Below are positions 43,391 through 51,474 of a stretch of 64,000 nucleotides of DNA, one piece after another. The translations under genes and the position numbers were made by a program. The stretch lies in assembly GCA_949291295.1 (NCBI GenBank), contig CASEVE010000002.1, forward strand, positions 54,098 to 118,097, written 5' to 3'. Position 1 is the first letter of the stretch. The number at the start of each line of letters is the position of its first letter. Under the pieces are notes generated by a model. The model was not told where the DNA came from and ran no database searches. It was given only the letters and a program-made list of their open reading frames with translations. This DNA is from an uncultured Olsenella sp. (GTDB lineage: Bacteria > Actinomycetota > Coriobacteriia > Coriobacteriales > Atopobiaceae).

Positions 43391-45121
43391 ATGTTCAAAC
43401 TCAGACGCTACCTTGCCGGGCACTACGCAGAGTGCGTGCTCGCACCGCTCTTCAAGATGCTCGAGGCCCTGTCGCAGCTTCTTGTTCCGCTCGTGATGGC
43501 GCAGGTCATCGACGTTGGCATCGCCACGCGCGATGCCGGCTACGTGCTCTGGCACGGCGCCCTTCTCGTGGCTATGGGCGTCTTTGCCTGGGCCATTGCG
43601 GTCACGGCGCAGTATTTCTGCTCCAAGCTGGCCTCTGCCTTTGGCACCGCCCTGCGCGACGACCTCTTCCGCCATGTGCTTTCCCTCTCGCGCGAGGACG
43701 TGGAGCGCCTGGGCCGCGCCACGCTTGTCACGCGCATCACCAACGACTCCCAGCAGGTGCAAGACGGCCTCAACATGTTCTTCAGGTTGATCCTGCGCTC
43801 CCCCTTCGTGACGTTTGGAACCGTGATTGCCGCCTTTATCGTCGACGGCGTCGAGGGCGCGGCGCTGCTCGCCGCCGTCATCGTGTCCTTTTTCATCGTC
43901 ATGGGCTTCATGCGCGTGACAACGAGCCGCTACCGCGAGATCCAGCGCGGCCTTGACGACGTCCTTCTCGCCACCACAGAGAACCTCGAGGGCGTTCGCG
44001 TGCTGCGCGCCTTCCGCCGCGAGGACGCGGAGCGCGCCGCCTTCTCCGAGGCCGCCACCGTCGTGCGCACCCGACAGGTTGCCACCGGCGACATCTCCGC
44101 CCTCGTGAACCCGCTCACCTACGCAGCCATCAACTGCGGCCTCATCGCCCTGCTCTGGCTCGGAGGCTTTCAGGTGAACGTGGGCAACCTCACGCAGGGC
44201 CAGCTCGTGGCACTCGTGAGCTACGTGAGCCAGGCGCTCGTGGAGCTCCTCAAGCTCACGAACCTCATCGTGCTTCTTGCCAAGGCCTCGGCATGCGCCC
44301 GGCGCATCAACGAAGTCTTTGAGACCAACCCCTCCATGGCAGACGGAACCCAGGAGGCAACGCTTGCCCCCAACGAGCCCGCCCTCGCCTTCGAAGACGT
44401 GAGCTTTACCTACCCGGACGGCGCGGGGCATGCGCTCAGCCACGTGAGCTTCTCGCTCGCACCCGGCTCGACGCTCGGCGTGATCGGCGGCACGGGCTCA
44501 GGAAAGTCAACGCTCGCTAGCCTTGCCATGCGCTTCTACGACGCCACCGAGGGAACGGTCCGCGTGGGCGGCGCCAACGTCCGCTCCCTCACGCGCGAGA
44601 GCCTTCGTCGCGTGGTCTCGCTCGTGGAACAGGGCGCCACGCTCTTCTCGGGAACCATTGCCTCCAATCTTCGCTGGGCCCACACAGACGCCAGCGAGAA
44701 GGACCTCCGCGCAGCACTTGAGACCGCGCAGGCCGCAGGCGTCGTGGACGGAAAGCCCGGCGGGCTCGAGGCCGAGGTGGAGCAGTTTGGTCGCAACTTC
44801 TCCGGCGGCCAGCGGCAGCGCCTCACCATCGCCCGGACGCTCGCGCGACGCCCCAGCGTCCTCATCCTCGACGACGCCTCCTCGGCGCTCGACTTTGCAA
44901 CGGACGCCGCCCTGCGTTGTGCCATAGCGCACGACTGCGCAAACGCCGCCGTCATCACCATCTCGCAGCGCGTGACCGCCGTGCGCCACGCCGACCAGAT
45001 TCTCGTGCTCGATGGCGGGAGGCAGGTGGGGCTGGGCACTCACGAGGAGCTTCTTTACAGCTGCGCGGTCTACCGCGAGATCTGCGAGTCCCAGCTCACC
45101 GCAGAGGAGGTGGCACGATGA
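43391..45121 (+). CDS. ABC exporter half-transporter (MsbA/LmrA type), subunit 1
   Basis: 576-aa fusion of a six-helix exporter domain (residues 1-320) and an ATPase: Walker A GGTGSGKSTLAS, signature FSGGQRQRL, Walker B VLILDDASSALD, and His switch replaced by Gln in ITISQRVTAV. The Walker B is followed by Asp instead of the catalytic Glu (LDDASS), so this is the degenerate site of a heterodimeric exporter. ATG 43391 follows CGGAGG. Its stop overlaps the start of the second half-transporter (ATGA), typical of such pairs. Substrate unknown; multidrug or lipid export is usual. Confidence 0.92.
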   Translation: MFKLRRYLAGHYAECVLAPLFKMLEALSQLLVPLVMAQVIDVGIATRDAGYVLWHGALLVAMGVFAWAIAVTAQYFCSKLASAFGTALRDDLFRHVLSLSREDVERLGRATLVTRITNDSQQVQDGLNMFFRLILRSPFVTFGTVIAAFIVDGVEGAALLAAVIVSFFIVMGFMRVTTSRYREIQRGLDDVLLATTENLEGVRVLRAFRREDAERAAFSEAATVVRTRQVATGDISALVNPLTYAAINCGLIALLWLGGFQVNVGNLTQGQLVALVSYVSQALVELLKLTNLIVLLAKASACARRINEVFETNPSMADGTQEATLAPNEPALAFEDVSFTYPDGAGHALSHVSFSLAPGSTLGVIGGTGSGKSTLASLAMRFYDATEGTVRVGGANVRSLTRESLRRVVSLVEQGATLFSGTIASNLRWAHTDASEKDLRAALETAQAAGVVDGKPGGLEAEVEQFGRNFSGGQRQRLTIARTLARRPSVLILDDASSALDFATDAALRCAIAHDCANAAVITISQRVTAVRHADQILVLDGGRQVGLGTHEELLYSCAVYREICESQLTAEEVAR

Positions 45122-46887
45122 GGCTCTTCATGAGGCCGAAAAACAGCGCGCCCGGCGACGGGACCGTCCGGCGGATGGCGGAGCTCTTCTCTGCGCGCCG
45201 CGGCACGCTCGCGCTCACCGCCCTGCTCACGGTTGCCGTGGTTGTGGGTACGCTCTCTCTGCCCGTGCTCTCGGGTCAGGCCGTCGACTGCGTCGAGGGA
45301 CCGGGCGAGGTCGACTTTGGCGGGCTCCACAGGGCGCTCGCGTGGATCGCCGTCGTGCTCGCGGCAACCGCCGTCTGCCAGTGGTCGCTCACCGCTGTGA
45401 CCAACCGGCTCGCCTTTGACGCCGCCCTCGAACTGCGCCGCCGCTGCTTCGATCACCTGCAGGAGCTGCCCCTCTCCTACCTGGACAGCCATGGACACGG
45501 CGACCTTGCCAGCCGCATTGTCACGGACGCGGACATGCTTACCAACGGCCTGCTCATGGCCTTCCAGCAGCTGCCCACCGGCATCCTCACCATCGTGGTG
45601 ACGCTCGCCTTCATGTTTGCCCTCAATCCCGCCATTGCCGCCGTGGTGGCACTGCTCACGCCCATCTCAATCTTCACCGCGCGCTTCATTGCCACGCACA
45701 GCGCCAAGCACTTCTCGGGTCAGACGCGCATCCGCGGCGAGCTCACCGCCTACGTTGAGGAGATGGTCGGCGGCATCTCCGCCGTAGAGACCTTCTGCGA
45801 GCAGGACCGCGTGGCCGCGCGCTTTGCCGAGACGGACGCCGCCCTTGGGCAGGAGAGCTTCAAGGCCGTGTTCTTCTCGTCCCTGGTAAACCCCACCACG
45901 CGCTTTGCCAACGCCCTTGTGTATGCCGCCATCGGCATCTTTGGCGCCTTTGTGGCCATGGGCGGAGGCATCACGGTGGGCGGGCTCTCGGCCTTTCTTG
46001 GCTATGCGGACCAGTACGCCAAGCCGTTCAACGACATCTCCGGCGTGGCGACCGAGCTGCAGAACTCCGTGGCGTGTGCGCGCCGCCTCTTTGCCCTACT
46101 TGACGTACCCGCCGAGGAGCCGGACGCGGCGGATGCCGCCGTGCTCGCCGAGCCGCGCGGCGAGGTTCACCTTGACCACGTGGCCTTTGGCTATGACGCT
46201 GACCGCCTGGTGCTGCGCGACGTTGACCTCACCGTGCGCCCCGGCATGCGCATTGCCCTCGTGGGCGAGACGGGCTGCGGAAAGACCACCCTCATCAACC
46301 TGCTCATGCGCTTCTATGACGTCAACGGGGGCAGTGTCTTTGTGGATGGCCGCGACGTGCGCAGCTGGACGCGCGAGAGCCTGCGTGCCGGCTGGGGTAT
46401 GGTGCTTCAGGACACCTGGGTGCGCCGCGCCACGGTACGCGAGAACGTGAGCATGGGGAGGCCCGACGCCACGCTCGAGGAGGTGCGCGCCGCGTGTCGC
46501 GAGGCCTACGCGGACGACTTCATCATGCGCCTCCCCCAGGGATACGACACGGTGCTCGACGGGTCGGCAACGCTCTCGGCAGGCCAGCGGCAGCTCCTGT
46601 GCATCGCACGCGTCATGCTGGCGCGACCGGCGATGCTTATTCTGGACGAGGCCACGAGCAACATCGACACCCGTACGGAGCTTCTGGTCCAGCGCGCGCT
46701 GGCACACCTCATGCAGGGTCGTACGAGCTTTGTGGTGGCGCACCGCCTCTCGACCGTACGAGACGCCGACCTCATCTGCGTCATGGCCGATGGCGTAATC
46801 GCCGAGCGCGGCACCCACGACGAGCTTCTCGCCGCCGGCGGACGCTACAAGCGCATCTACGAGTCGCAGTTTGCGCCGACCGAGTAG
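45118..46887 (+). CDS. ABC exporter half-transporter, subunit 2
   Basis: 589-aa partner of the preceding gene. After a short basic N-terminus there are six helices and an ATPase with Walker A GETGCGKTT, signature LSAGQRQLL, Walker B MLILDEATSNIDT with the catalytic Glu, and His switch VVAHRLSTV. It thus carries the canonical catalytic residues that subunit 1 lacks, while its signature (LSAGQ) differs from LSGGQ. This matches TM287/288-type heterodimers. ATG 45118 overlaps the upstream stop as ATGA. The array of 50-bp units starts 17 bases after its stop. Confidence 0.92.
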   Translation: MRLFMRPKNSAPGDGTVRRMAELFSARRGTLALTALLTVAVVVGTLSLPVLSGQAVDCVEGPGEVDFGGLHRALAWIAVVLAATAVCQWSLTAVTNRLAFDAALELRRRCFDHLQELPLSYLDSHGHGDLASRIVTDADMLTNGLLMAFQQLPTGILTIVVTLAFMFALNPAIAAVVALLTPISIFTARFIATHSAKHFSGQTRIRGELTAYVEEMVGGISAVETFCEQDRVAARFAETDAALGQESFKAVFFSSLVNPTTRFANALVYAAIGIFGAFVAMGGGITVGGLSAFLGYADQYAKPFNDISGVATELQNSVACARRLFALLDVPAEEPDAADAAVLAEPRGEVHLDHVAFGYDADRLVLRDVDLTVRPGMRIALVGETGCGKTTLINLLMRFYDVNGGSVFVDGRDVRSWTRESLRAGWGMVLQDTWVRRATVRENVSMGRPDATLEEVRAACREAYADDFIMRLPQGYDTVLDGSATLSAGQRQLLCIARVMLARPAMLILDEATSNIDTRTELLVQRALAHLMQGRTSFVVAHRLSTVRDADLICVMADGVIAERGTHDELLAAGGRYKRIYESQFAPTE

Positions 46888-46904
46888 GCGCGCGGCGAGC
46901 AAGT

Positions 46905-47173
46905 GTGGACTGGGGGCGACGGTTCTTGTCGCCAAAGCGTCGGCGGGCGTCCACGCGTCCTTTTCCGTGGACCCGAGCCGACAGTTCTTGTCGCCAAAGC
47001 GTCGGCGGGCGTCCCCACAACTTCCGTGGACGCAAGGCGACAGTTTCAAATCCCAGACTGTCGGCTCGCGTCCACGCTTCTCCCTCCGTGGACCCGAGTC
47101 GACACTTTCGAACCGCAAAGCGTCGGCGAGCGTCCCCTCAACTTCCGTGGACCCGAGCCGACGGCATTGAGCC
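46905..47173. repeat. Array of four and a half 50-bp dyad units (family B)
   Basis: Units are 46905-46954, 46967-47016, 47026-47075 and 47088-47137, each exactly 50 bases with spacers of 12, 9 and 12. A half unit begins at 47147 and runs into the stop codon of the next gene. Units begin GTGGAC and end GCGTCCAC or GCGTCCCC, with inner arms GCCGAC and GTCGGC. Paired positions sum to 51, as in family A, although the sequences are unrelated. It fills the gap between convergent genes. Confidence 0.85.
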
Positions 47174-47382
47174 TAGAGCCCACGCTCGCGCAGACGGACA
47201 TCAACCTCCTTAAGCGTCACCCGCGCGGCAAAGAGCTGCCGATACGTGGCAGTCTTCACCTTGCCCGCAGCCGCGAGCTCATCCATCCGCGCAATCGTAG
47301 CCGCAAGCTCGTCTCGCACCCCCGTGGCAAACGCATCGTAGGCAGCGAGACGAGCCTCGGCGTCCAGGTTCCTCTCGCCCAT
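47173..47382 (-). CDS. Small hypothetical helical protein
   Basis: 69-aa protein, almost wholly helical by composition, with alternating Ala, Glu, Leu and Arg (NLDAEARLAAYDAFATG, LKEVDVRLRERGL). No known domain is recognised. Its ATG at 47382 overlaps the stop of the MIF-like gene by one base (TGATG), indicating coupled translation. Its stop lies inside a truncated 50-bp repeat unit, so the C-terminus may have been changed by repeat insertion. Confidence 0.6.
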   Translation of the reverse strand: MGERNLDAEARLAAYDAFATGVRDELAATIARMDELAAAGKVKTATYRQLFAARVTLKEVDVRLRERGL

Positions 47383-47732
47383 CAGAAGTTGGCCCCGTTC
47401 CAGCCAAAGCTCGGCGTCCACCCGTAGCGCAGGTAGACACGCGTCGGGTCAACTCCCAGCTCACGAGAAATCACGGGAGTAACCTCCTCGGTGAACCGCT
47501 CCCACGCACTGGCGGGCACCTCTCCCCTAGAAAACACGCTCACGTCGACAAGGACCGAGGGCTCGGAGTCATCACCGGCAAAGTAGATGTGCGCATCGTC
47601 CTCAAAGAGGCACATGAGCCAGGCCTCAGACTTTCCGGGAACCGCCTCGATGGCGTGTCCGTAGACCGCCTTGAGGGCAACGCGGGCGGATTCGGAGATG
47701 GGCGCAGAGCAATACGTGTGCACAACGGGCAT
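47382..47732 (-). CDS. MIF-like phenylpyruvate/dopachrome tautomerase family protein
   Basis: 116-aa protein of the macrophage migration inhibitory factor family. The invariant Pro follows the initiator Met (MPVVHTYCSAP), so the catalytic N-terminal proline would be exposed. Further features are PGKSEAWLMCLFEDD (Lys near 34), IYFAGDDSEPSVLVDVSVF, the conserved central strand, and RVYLRYGWTPSFGWNGANF as the C-terminal part. Length equals animal MIF (about 115 aa). These trimers catalyse keto-enol tautomerism; bacterial members are sometimes suspected to act on the host. ATG 47732 is preceded by GGAGGTG. A small helical protein gene overlaps its end. No secretion signal is visible. Confidence 0.82.
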   Translation of the reverse strand: MPVVHTYCSAPISESARVALKAVYGHAIEAVPGKSEAWLMCLFEDDAHIYFAGDDSEPSVLVDVSVFSRGEVPASAWERFTEEVTPVISRELGVDPTRVYLRYGWTPSFGWNGANF

Positions 47733-47798
47733 GAGACACCTCCATAGTGAGACAATCGGAACACGATCATTGTCACACACGGGGAGGTCGGTCACACG

Positions 47799-48266
47799 AT
47801 GGCACAATCGAAAATGTTCTGGTGGGCGTTTGGACTGCTCTGCGGAGCGAGCGTCCTCAGCGTGCTCAACCCGTGCGTGGGGGTCTTTTCCCTGCTCTAC
47901 CTGATAATCGCGCTCGTAGCACTTGGGGGCTACTTTGTGATGCGCTCCCGCGTGCAGGCGCTTGTTAATGGCTCGCTCACGGACAGAGCACAGAACGAGG
48001 CGCAGCGCAGCGTCAGCTTCTTGAGCCACGGCCTCTTTGGATTCTGCTCAATCTTCACCGTCTTTGCCGCCGTGGGCACCTGTGTTCTCACGATGCTCGG
48101 ACTCGACCCCGTAAACGGGGGCACCGTCCTCTTTCCCGTGCAGCTTGCCCCCTTCGAATGCGCACTCGACCTCTGGGCAGCTTCGGCCGTCATGAGCGTG
48201 ATAGCCGCCATCCTCCTTATGAGAGCCGGCAAAGACGTACGTCGCTGGCTGAGAAGGACTTGCTAG
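47799..48266 (+). CDS. Hypothetical four-helix membrane protein
   Basis: 155-aa protein with two closely spaced hydrophobic helices at the N-terminus (about 5-45) and two more in the second half (FCSIFTVFAAVGTCVLTMLG and LWAASAVMSVIAAILLM), separated by a polar segment containing NEAQRSVSF. No known domain is recognised. ATG 47799 lies 66 bases from the divergent MIF gene start. The ribosome site is weak (GGGGAGG about ten bases upstream). Confidence 0.6.
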   Translation: MAQSKMFWWAFGLLCGASVLSVLNPCVGVFSLLYLIIALVALGGYFVMRSRVQALVNGSLTDRAQNEAQRSVSFLSHGLFGFCSIFTVFAAVGTCVLTMLGLDPVNGGTVLFPVQLAPFECALDLWAASAVMSVIAAILLMRAGKDVRRWLRRTC

Positions 48267-48318
48267 CCCTCACCCCAGGTAGGGAAAATATCCGTAAGGT
48301 CACTGGCGGGTAAGTAAA

Positions 48319-48355
48319 ACCCGTGCTGTACCAAAATGTCTGGTACAGCACGGGT
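48319..48355. terminator. Bidirectional hairpin between convergent genes
   Basis: ACCCGTGCTGTACCA (48319-48333) and its exact complement (48341-48355) form a 15-bp stem with a seven-base loop. A second hairpin of AATTCTGC/GCAGAAT follows at about 48357-48390. There is no clear U-tract, but the position between two convergent stop codons fits transcript ends. Confidence 0.65.
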
Positions 48356-48394
48356 CAATTCTGCGCAGCTCAAATGCTATGCAGAATAATTGAT

Positions 48395-50725
48395 TTAGCT
48401 GTCTATATCGACTGCGTAAGAGGGTAGGACATCATTGCCCACTAGTGCGGAGTTATCAGAAGCCCACGCAACAATGGCTTTAGGTCCACTCGCAAATGAG
48501 TAGCCCATGTTGTACGACGGTATATAAATTGCAACTCCTTCTTCTACGAGCAGATACGTCGCGTTGGAAACCACTTGTTGAGCATCAAACCTTATCGCGC
48601 TTTCCGATGAATAAGGGTAATCGGGCGGGTTAGCTTTGACGTATTTGACGATTGCATCAATCGCAAGACTGTCAAGCCTAGCCTTGGAAAGACCGATAGC
48701 CTCCCAAGGATCGGCCTCTTCTCCCGTTGACAGACTGTATACCTTTGGTTCGATGTGCAAGAAGGGCACATGGCCAGCCCAATTTGTCGTGGCTTTTTGA
48801 ATCAGCGTGCCGATATAGCCGTCACGGTTACAAGTCAAGAACGAACGATACGAGATGCACTGCCAGCCACTCGAGCTGCCGGGCCTCCACGCAAGGGTCT
48901 CCTGTTTTGCTTGGTCATAAGAGTTCTTAAACGATTTATTCAGCGAATTAATTACACCGTTAGACGCATCTCCCGAAAGCTTGAGATAACCCCAAGTATG
49001 ATTTTCAACACCGTCACTCTCCGCCGATCCCGATCGAAATGCGGGAACAGGGACAACCTCGGTCACCTCACGAGAAGAAAGAGTCCCGGGCTTGTCTGGC
49101 TGCACAGTCTGGTCGGGATTATCAGGATTTGTCGGCTCGCTGGGCTTATCGTCTTCCTTGCCCCACGTGCACTCGGGGACGCGGTTGCCGTTCTCAAAGT
49201 GAAGAGCCAGTTTGAGCGGAGAGTTGGAGGCGTTCAGAATCTCCTTGTCGAGCGTCCAGCCGAGCTTCTTGAGGTAGTCGGTGCCCTTTCCTATCTCAAC
49301 GTCAAGATACATGTACGCGGAGAGGTCCGCGCAGGTGAGGCCCGCGCTGCGAATGGTGGTCTTTGCCGTGCCGTCCGCCCCCGCGCCCACGGCGGCGTCG
49401 ACGAGCTGCACCTGCAGCCACTTGAGCTCGGCGCCCACCTTGCCGCCCAGGCGCAGGTGCACCGCGGCGGAGAGTTCCGCGCCAAAGTCGCTGTGGTCGA
49501 AGGGGACCCACTTGCCGTTGACCAGGCTCATCGTGGTGTCCATCTCGTAGTCCACGGCAAGCGTCAGGTCACCCTCGGCGGAAATGTGCACGTAGAGCGG
49601 AAGGTCGACCGAGAAGCCGTAAGCGATGGGGACGCTGGCCTCGAAGACCTTGATGTCCTTGCCGGCGTTCTTGTTCTGCACGTGGGTCTCAACGTCAAGG
49701 TCCACCTTGCCGCCCACGGAGAGCTCGCAACGCTCGAGGCCCCCGAAGATGGTCCACTTGATATCATAGCCGATGGTTGGCTTGATGCTAAAGCCGCCCT
49801 TGGCGTAGCTCCCCGACCCAAGGTCGACGTCGAAGGAAGCCCCAAAGGCGTCGCCTTCCGGCTCCCAATCCCCGCTCAGGTCCACGCCTCCGCCGGACGC
49901 CCCCGAGGCTCCGGAGACGACGGCCTTGTCGCGATCTGCCTCCACCGGGGACTGCTTCACCTCGATGTCCGTAAAGACCTCGGAGGGGTCGGTGGCCTGC
50001 TTGATCGAGACGGAGTAGCTACCGTCCGACCTCCGCGAGACCGAGGTGATGGTTCCGGCAGCACCAAAGGGGTTCTCGTCAGTTGGATCGATGACGATCT
50101 TGTCGCCAACCTTGGGCACAGAGGAAGTCTGCCTCACCACGTAGGACGACGCGCCCAGCCAATCGTAGTTCGAGTAGCTCTTTACGCCCGACTTAAGGGT
50201 GTAGTCGTACTCTGGCCCCGAGCTCACGCCGTACCAGGCAATGCCCTCGTAGTTCCAGCCAAGCTTTGCAAGCTCGTTTCTCTCATGGGTGTCGACGGTG
50301 TAGTGGTGCGTTCCGGTTTGCGCATAAGGGTTGTAGAGGCGAAAGAGCGCCTCGCCGCGTGCGTCATCTGAGTACCAGGCCAGGCCCTCCTGACGCCAGC
50401 CTGCCTTCTTCAGGGCGTCATACTCGGCCTTGTCCTTGGTGTAGTGGTGGTCGCCGCCGGGAACATACGGGTTGTAGAGACGCCAGACCGGCGTGCTGGA
50501 CTTCGCGGGAGCGTCCCAGGCGTCGCCCTCAGCGGTCCAGCCAACAGCAACGAGCTGCTTTCGCTCGTTTGCGTCCGCGGTGTAGAGGTGCTCTCCCGTC
50601 CACTGGTTGTAGAGTCGATACATGCTCTTCGCTTCCGCCGCGTTGGCAACGGAAGGAGCAAAGAGGCACGCAACAAACGCCGCAACCAGGGCGAGAAGGA
50701 CCGCGCCTTGCTTCTTTTTGTTCAT
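48395..50725 (-). CDS. Secreted protein with three DUF5648-like repeats and DUF3298/RsiV-like tail
   Basis: 776-aa exported protein. A signal peptide (MNKKKQGAVLLALVAAFVAC...ANAAEA) is followed by three repeats of about 40 residues: YRLYNQWTGEHLYTADANER, WRLYNPYVPGGDHHYTKDKA and FRLYNPYAQTGTHHYTVDTH. Each ends in a Gly-Trp...Gly-x-Ala-Trp pattern. Such repeats are frequent in Firmicutes and Actinobacteria wall proteins. Residues about 180-500 are beta-rich with a Lys/Asp-rich linker. After a Pro/Asp-rich stretch (about 520-545) the C-terminus has LLVEEGVAIYIPSYNMGYS, like the DUF3298 domain of RsiV. No LPxTG sorting motif. ATG 50725 follows GGGAAG. Role unknown; surface or host interaction is possible. 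Confidence 0.75.
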   Translation of the reverse strand: MNKKKQGAVLLALVAAFVACLFAPSVANAAEAKSMYRLYNQWTGEHLYTADANERKQLVAVGWTAEGDAWDAPAKSSTPVWRLYNPYVPGGDHHYTKDKAEYDALKKAGWRQEGLAWYSDDARGEALFRLYNPYAQTGTHHYTVDTHERNELAKLGWNYEGIAWYGVSSGPEYDYTLKSGVKSYSNYDWLGASSYVVRQTSSVPKVGDKIVIDPTDENPFGAAGTITSVSRRSDGSYSVSIKQATDPSEVFTDIEVKQSPVEADRDKAVVSGASGASGGGVDLSGDWEPEGDAFGASFDVDLGSGSYAKGGFSIKPTIGYDIKWTIFGGLERCELSVGGKVDLDVETHVQNKNAGKDIKVFEASVPIAYGFSVDLPLYVHISAEGDLTLAVDYEMDTTMSLVNGKWVPFDHSDFGAELSAAVHLRLGGKVGAELKWLQVQLVDAAVGAGADGTAKTTIRSAGLTCADLSAYMYLDVEIGKGTDYLKKLGWTLDKEILNASNSPLKLALHFENGNRVPECTWGKEDDKPSEPTNPDNPDQTVQPDKPGTLSSREVTEVVPVPAFRSGSAESDGVENHTWGYLKLSGDASNGVINSLNKSFKNSYDQAKQETLAWRPGSSSGWQCISYRSFLTCNRDGYIGTLIQKATTNWAGHVPFLHIEPKVYSLSTGEEADPWEAIGLSKARLDSLAIDAIVKYVKANPPDYPYSSESAIRFDAQQVVSNATYLLVEEGVAIYIPSYNMGYSFASGPKAIVAWASDNSALVGNDVLPSYAVDIDS

Positions 50726-50959
50726 ACACACTTCCCTTCGTCATAATCCGACCTCCATGGGGCTGATGCTAGGCTGAAGAGGCGCTGAAAGAGCGCTCGC
50801 ATCGGCGGAGGGCCCCTCGTCGGCGACGGGCGGGAAGCGATTGTCACCGCAGCGTTCTAGCAGTTATCTCTTGTTAATGGGTTTAATTATTTTAACGTCC
50901 ACGACGGGGGGCGGTCCAAGCGGCACCACGGCGAGAAGGGCGGGCGCGCGCCAAGCTCT

Positions 50960-50987
50960 ATTGTTGACCGGATTTCCGGTCAACAAT
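50960..50987. repeat. 28-bp perfect palindrome
   Basis: ATTGTTGACCGGA (50960-50972) and its complement (50975-50987) flank two T. It lies 18 bases after the stop of the release-factor-like gene (minus strand) within a 280-base gap. The remainder of the gap, 50726-50959, shows only the presumed promoter area of the secreted protein gene. Confidence 0.7.
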
Positions 50988-51005
50988 GGCTGCCGAGAAG
51001 AGCCG

Positions 51006-51383
51006 CTACTCCCCGTCCACGCGTCTGCGCAGCTGCTTCACCTGACCGCGGGCGCGCTTGTCCTCCAGGCGACGCTGCTTCTGCCCGGCGGGGACGCGCG
51101 TCTTCTTGCGCGGGCGCGGAGGTCTGCCGCGCCGGCGACAAATCTCGCGAATCTTCTCGATGCAGCGCTCCTTGTTGCGGAGCTGGCTGCGCTCCTCGCG
51201 AGACACCACCACGATACCGGTGGGAACGTGGCGCATTCGCACCGCCGAGTCCGTGGTGTTGACCCCCTGGCCTCCCGGGCCCGTTGCGCGGAAGACCTGC
51301 ACCTCGCAGTCACGCGCGATCTGCTCGTCGCTCATGCGCGCAAACGCGGCGTAGTCCCGATATGTCAGGTTTCTCTCATCCAT
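51006..51383 (-). CDS. GGQ-containing release-factor-like protein (ArfB/PrfH type)
   Basis: 125-aa protein carrying only the peptidyl-tRNA hydrolysis domain of class I release factors: [23 protein letters not shown] with the catalytic GGQ near residues 36-38, then [19 protein letters not shown]. The basic tail ([29 protein letters not shown]) resembles the mRNA-channel-binding tail of ArfB, which rescues ribosomes stalled without a stop codon. There is no codon-recognition domain. ATG 51383 is the first start. It is divergent from an LtaS-like gene. Ribosome rescue versus a PrfH-like repair role cannot be separated. Confidence 0.85.
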   Translation of the reverse strand: MDERNLTYRDYAAFARMSDEQIARDCEVQVFRATGPGGQGVNTTDSAVRMRHVPTGIVVVSREERSQLRNKERCIEKIREICRRRGRPPRPRKKTRVPAGQKQRRLEDKRARGQVKQLRRRVDGE

Positions 51384-51474
51384 GCGGACATGCTAGCAGA
51401 CTCGCGAGACCAGCAGAGCAATGCCGTATGATAAGGGGTTTGTAAGCCCACCGTCATGCAAGGATCGCCAAACC

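Noticed and set aside
46905..47137. Second CRISPR-like array
   Set aside because: Same reasons; spacers of 9-12 bases are far too short and similar to each other.
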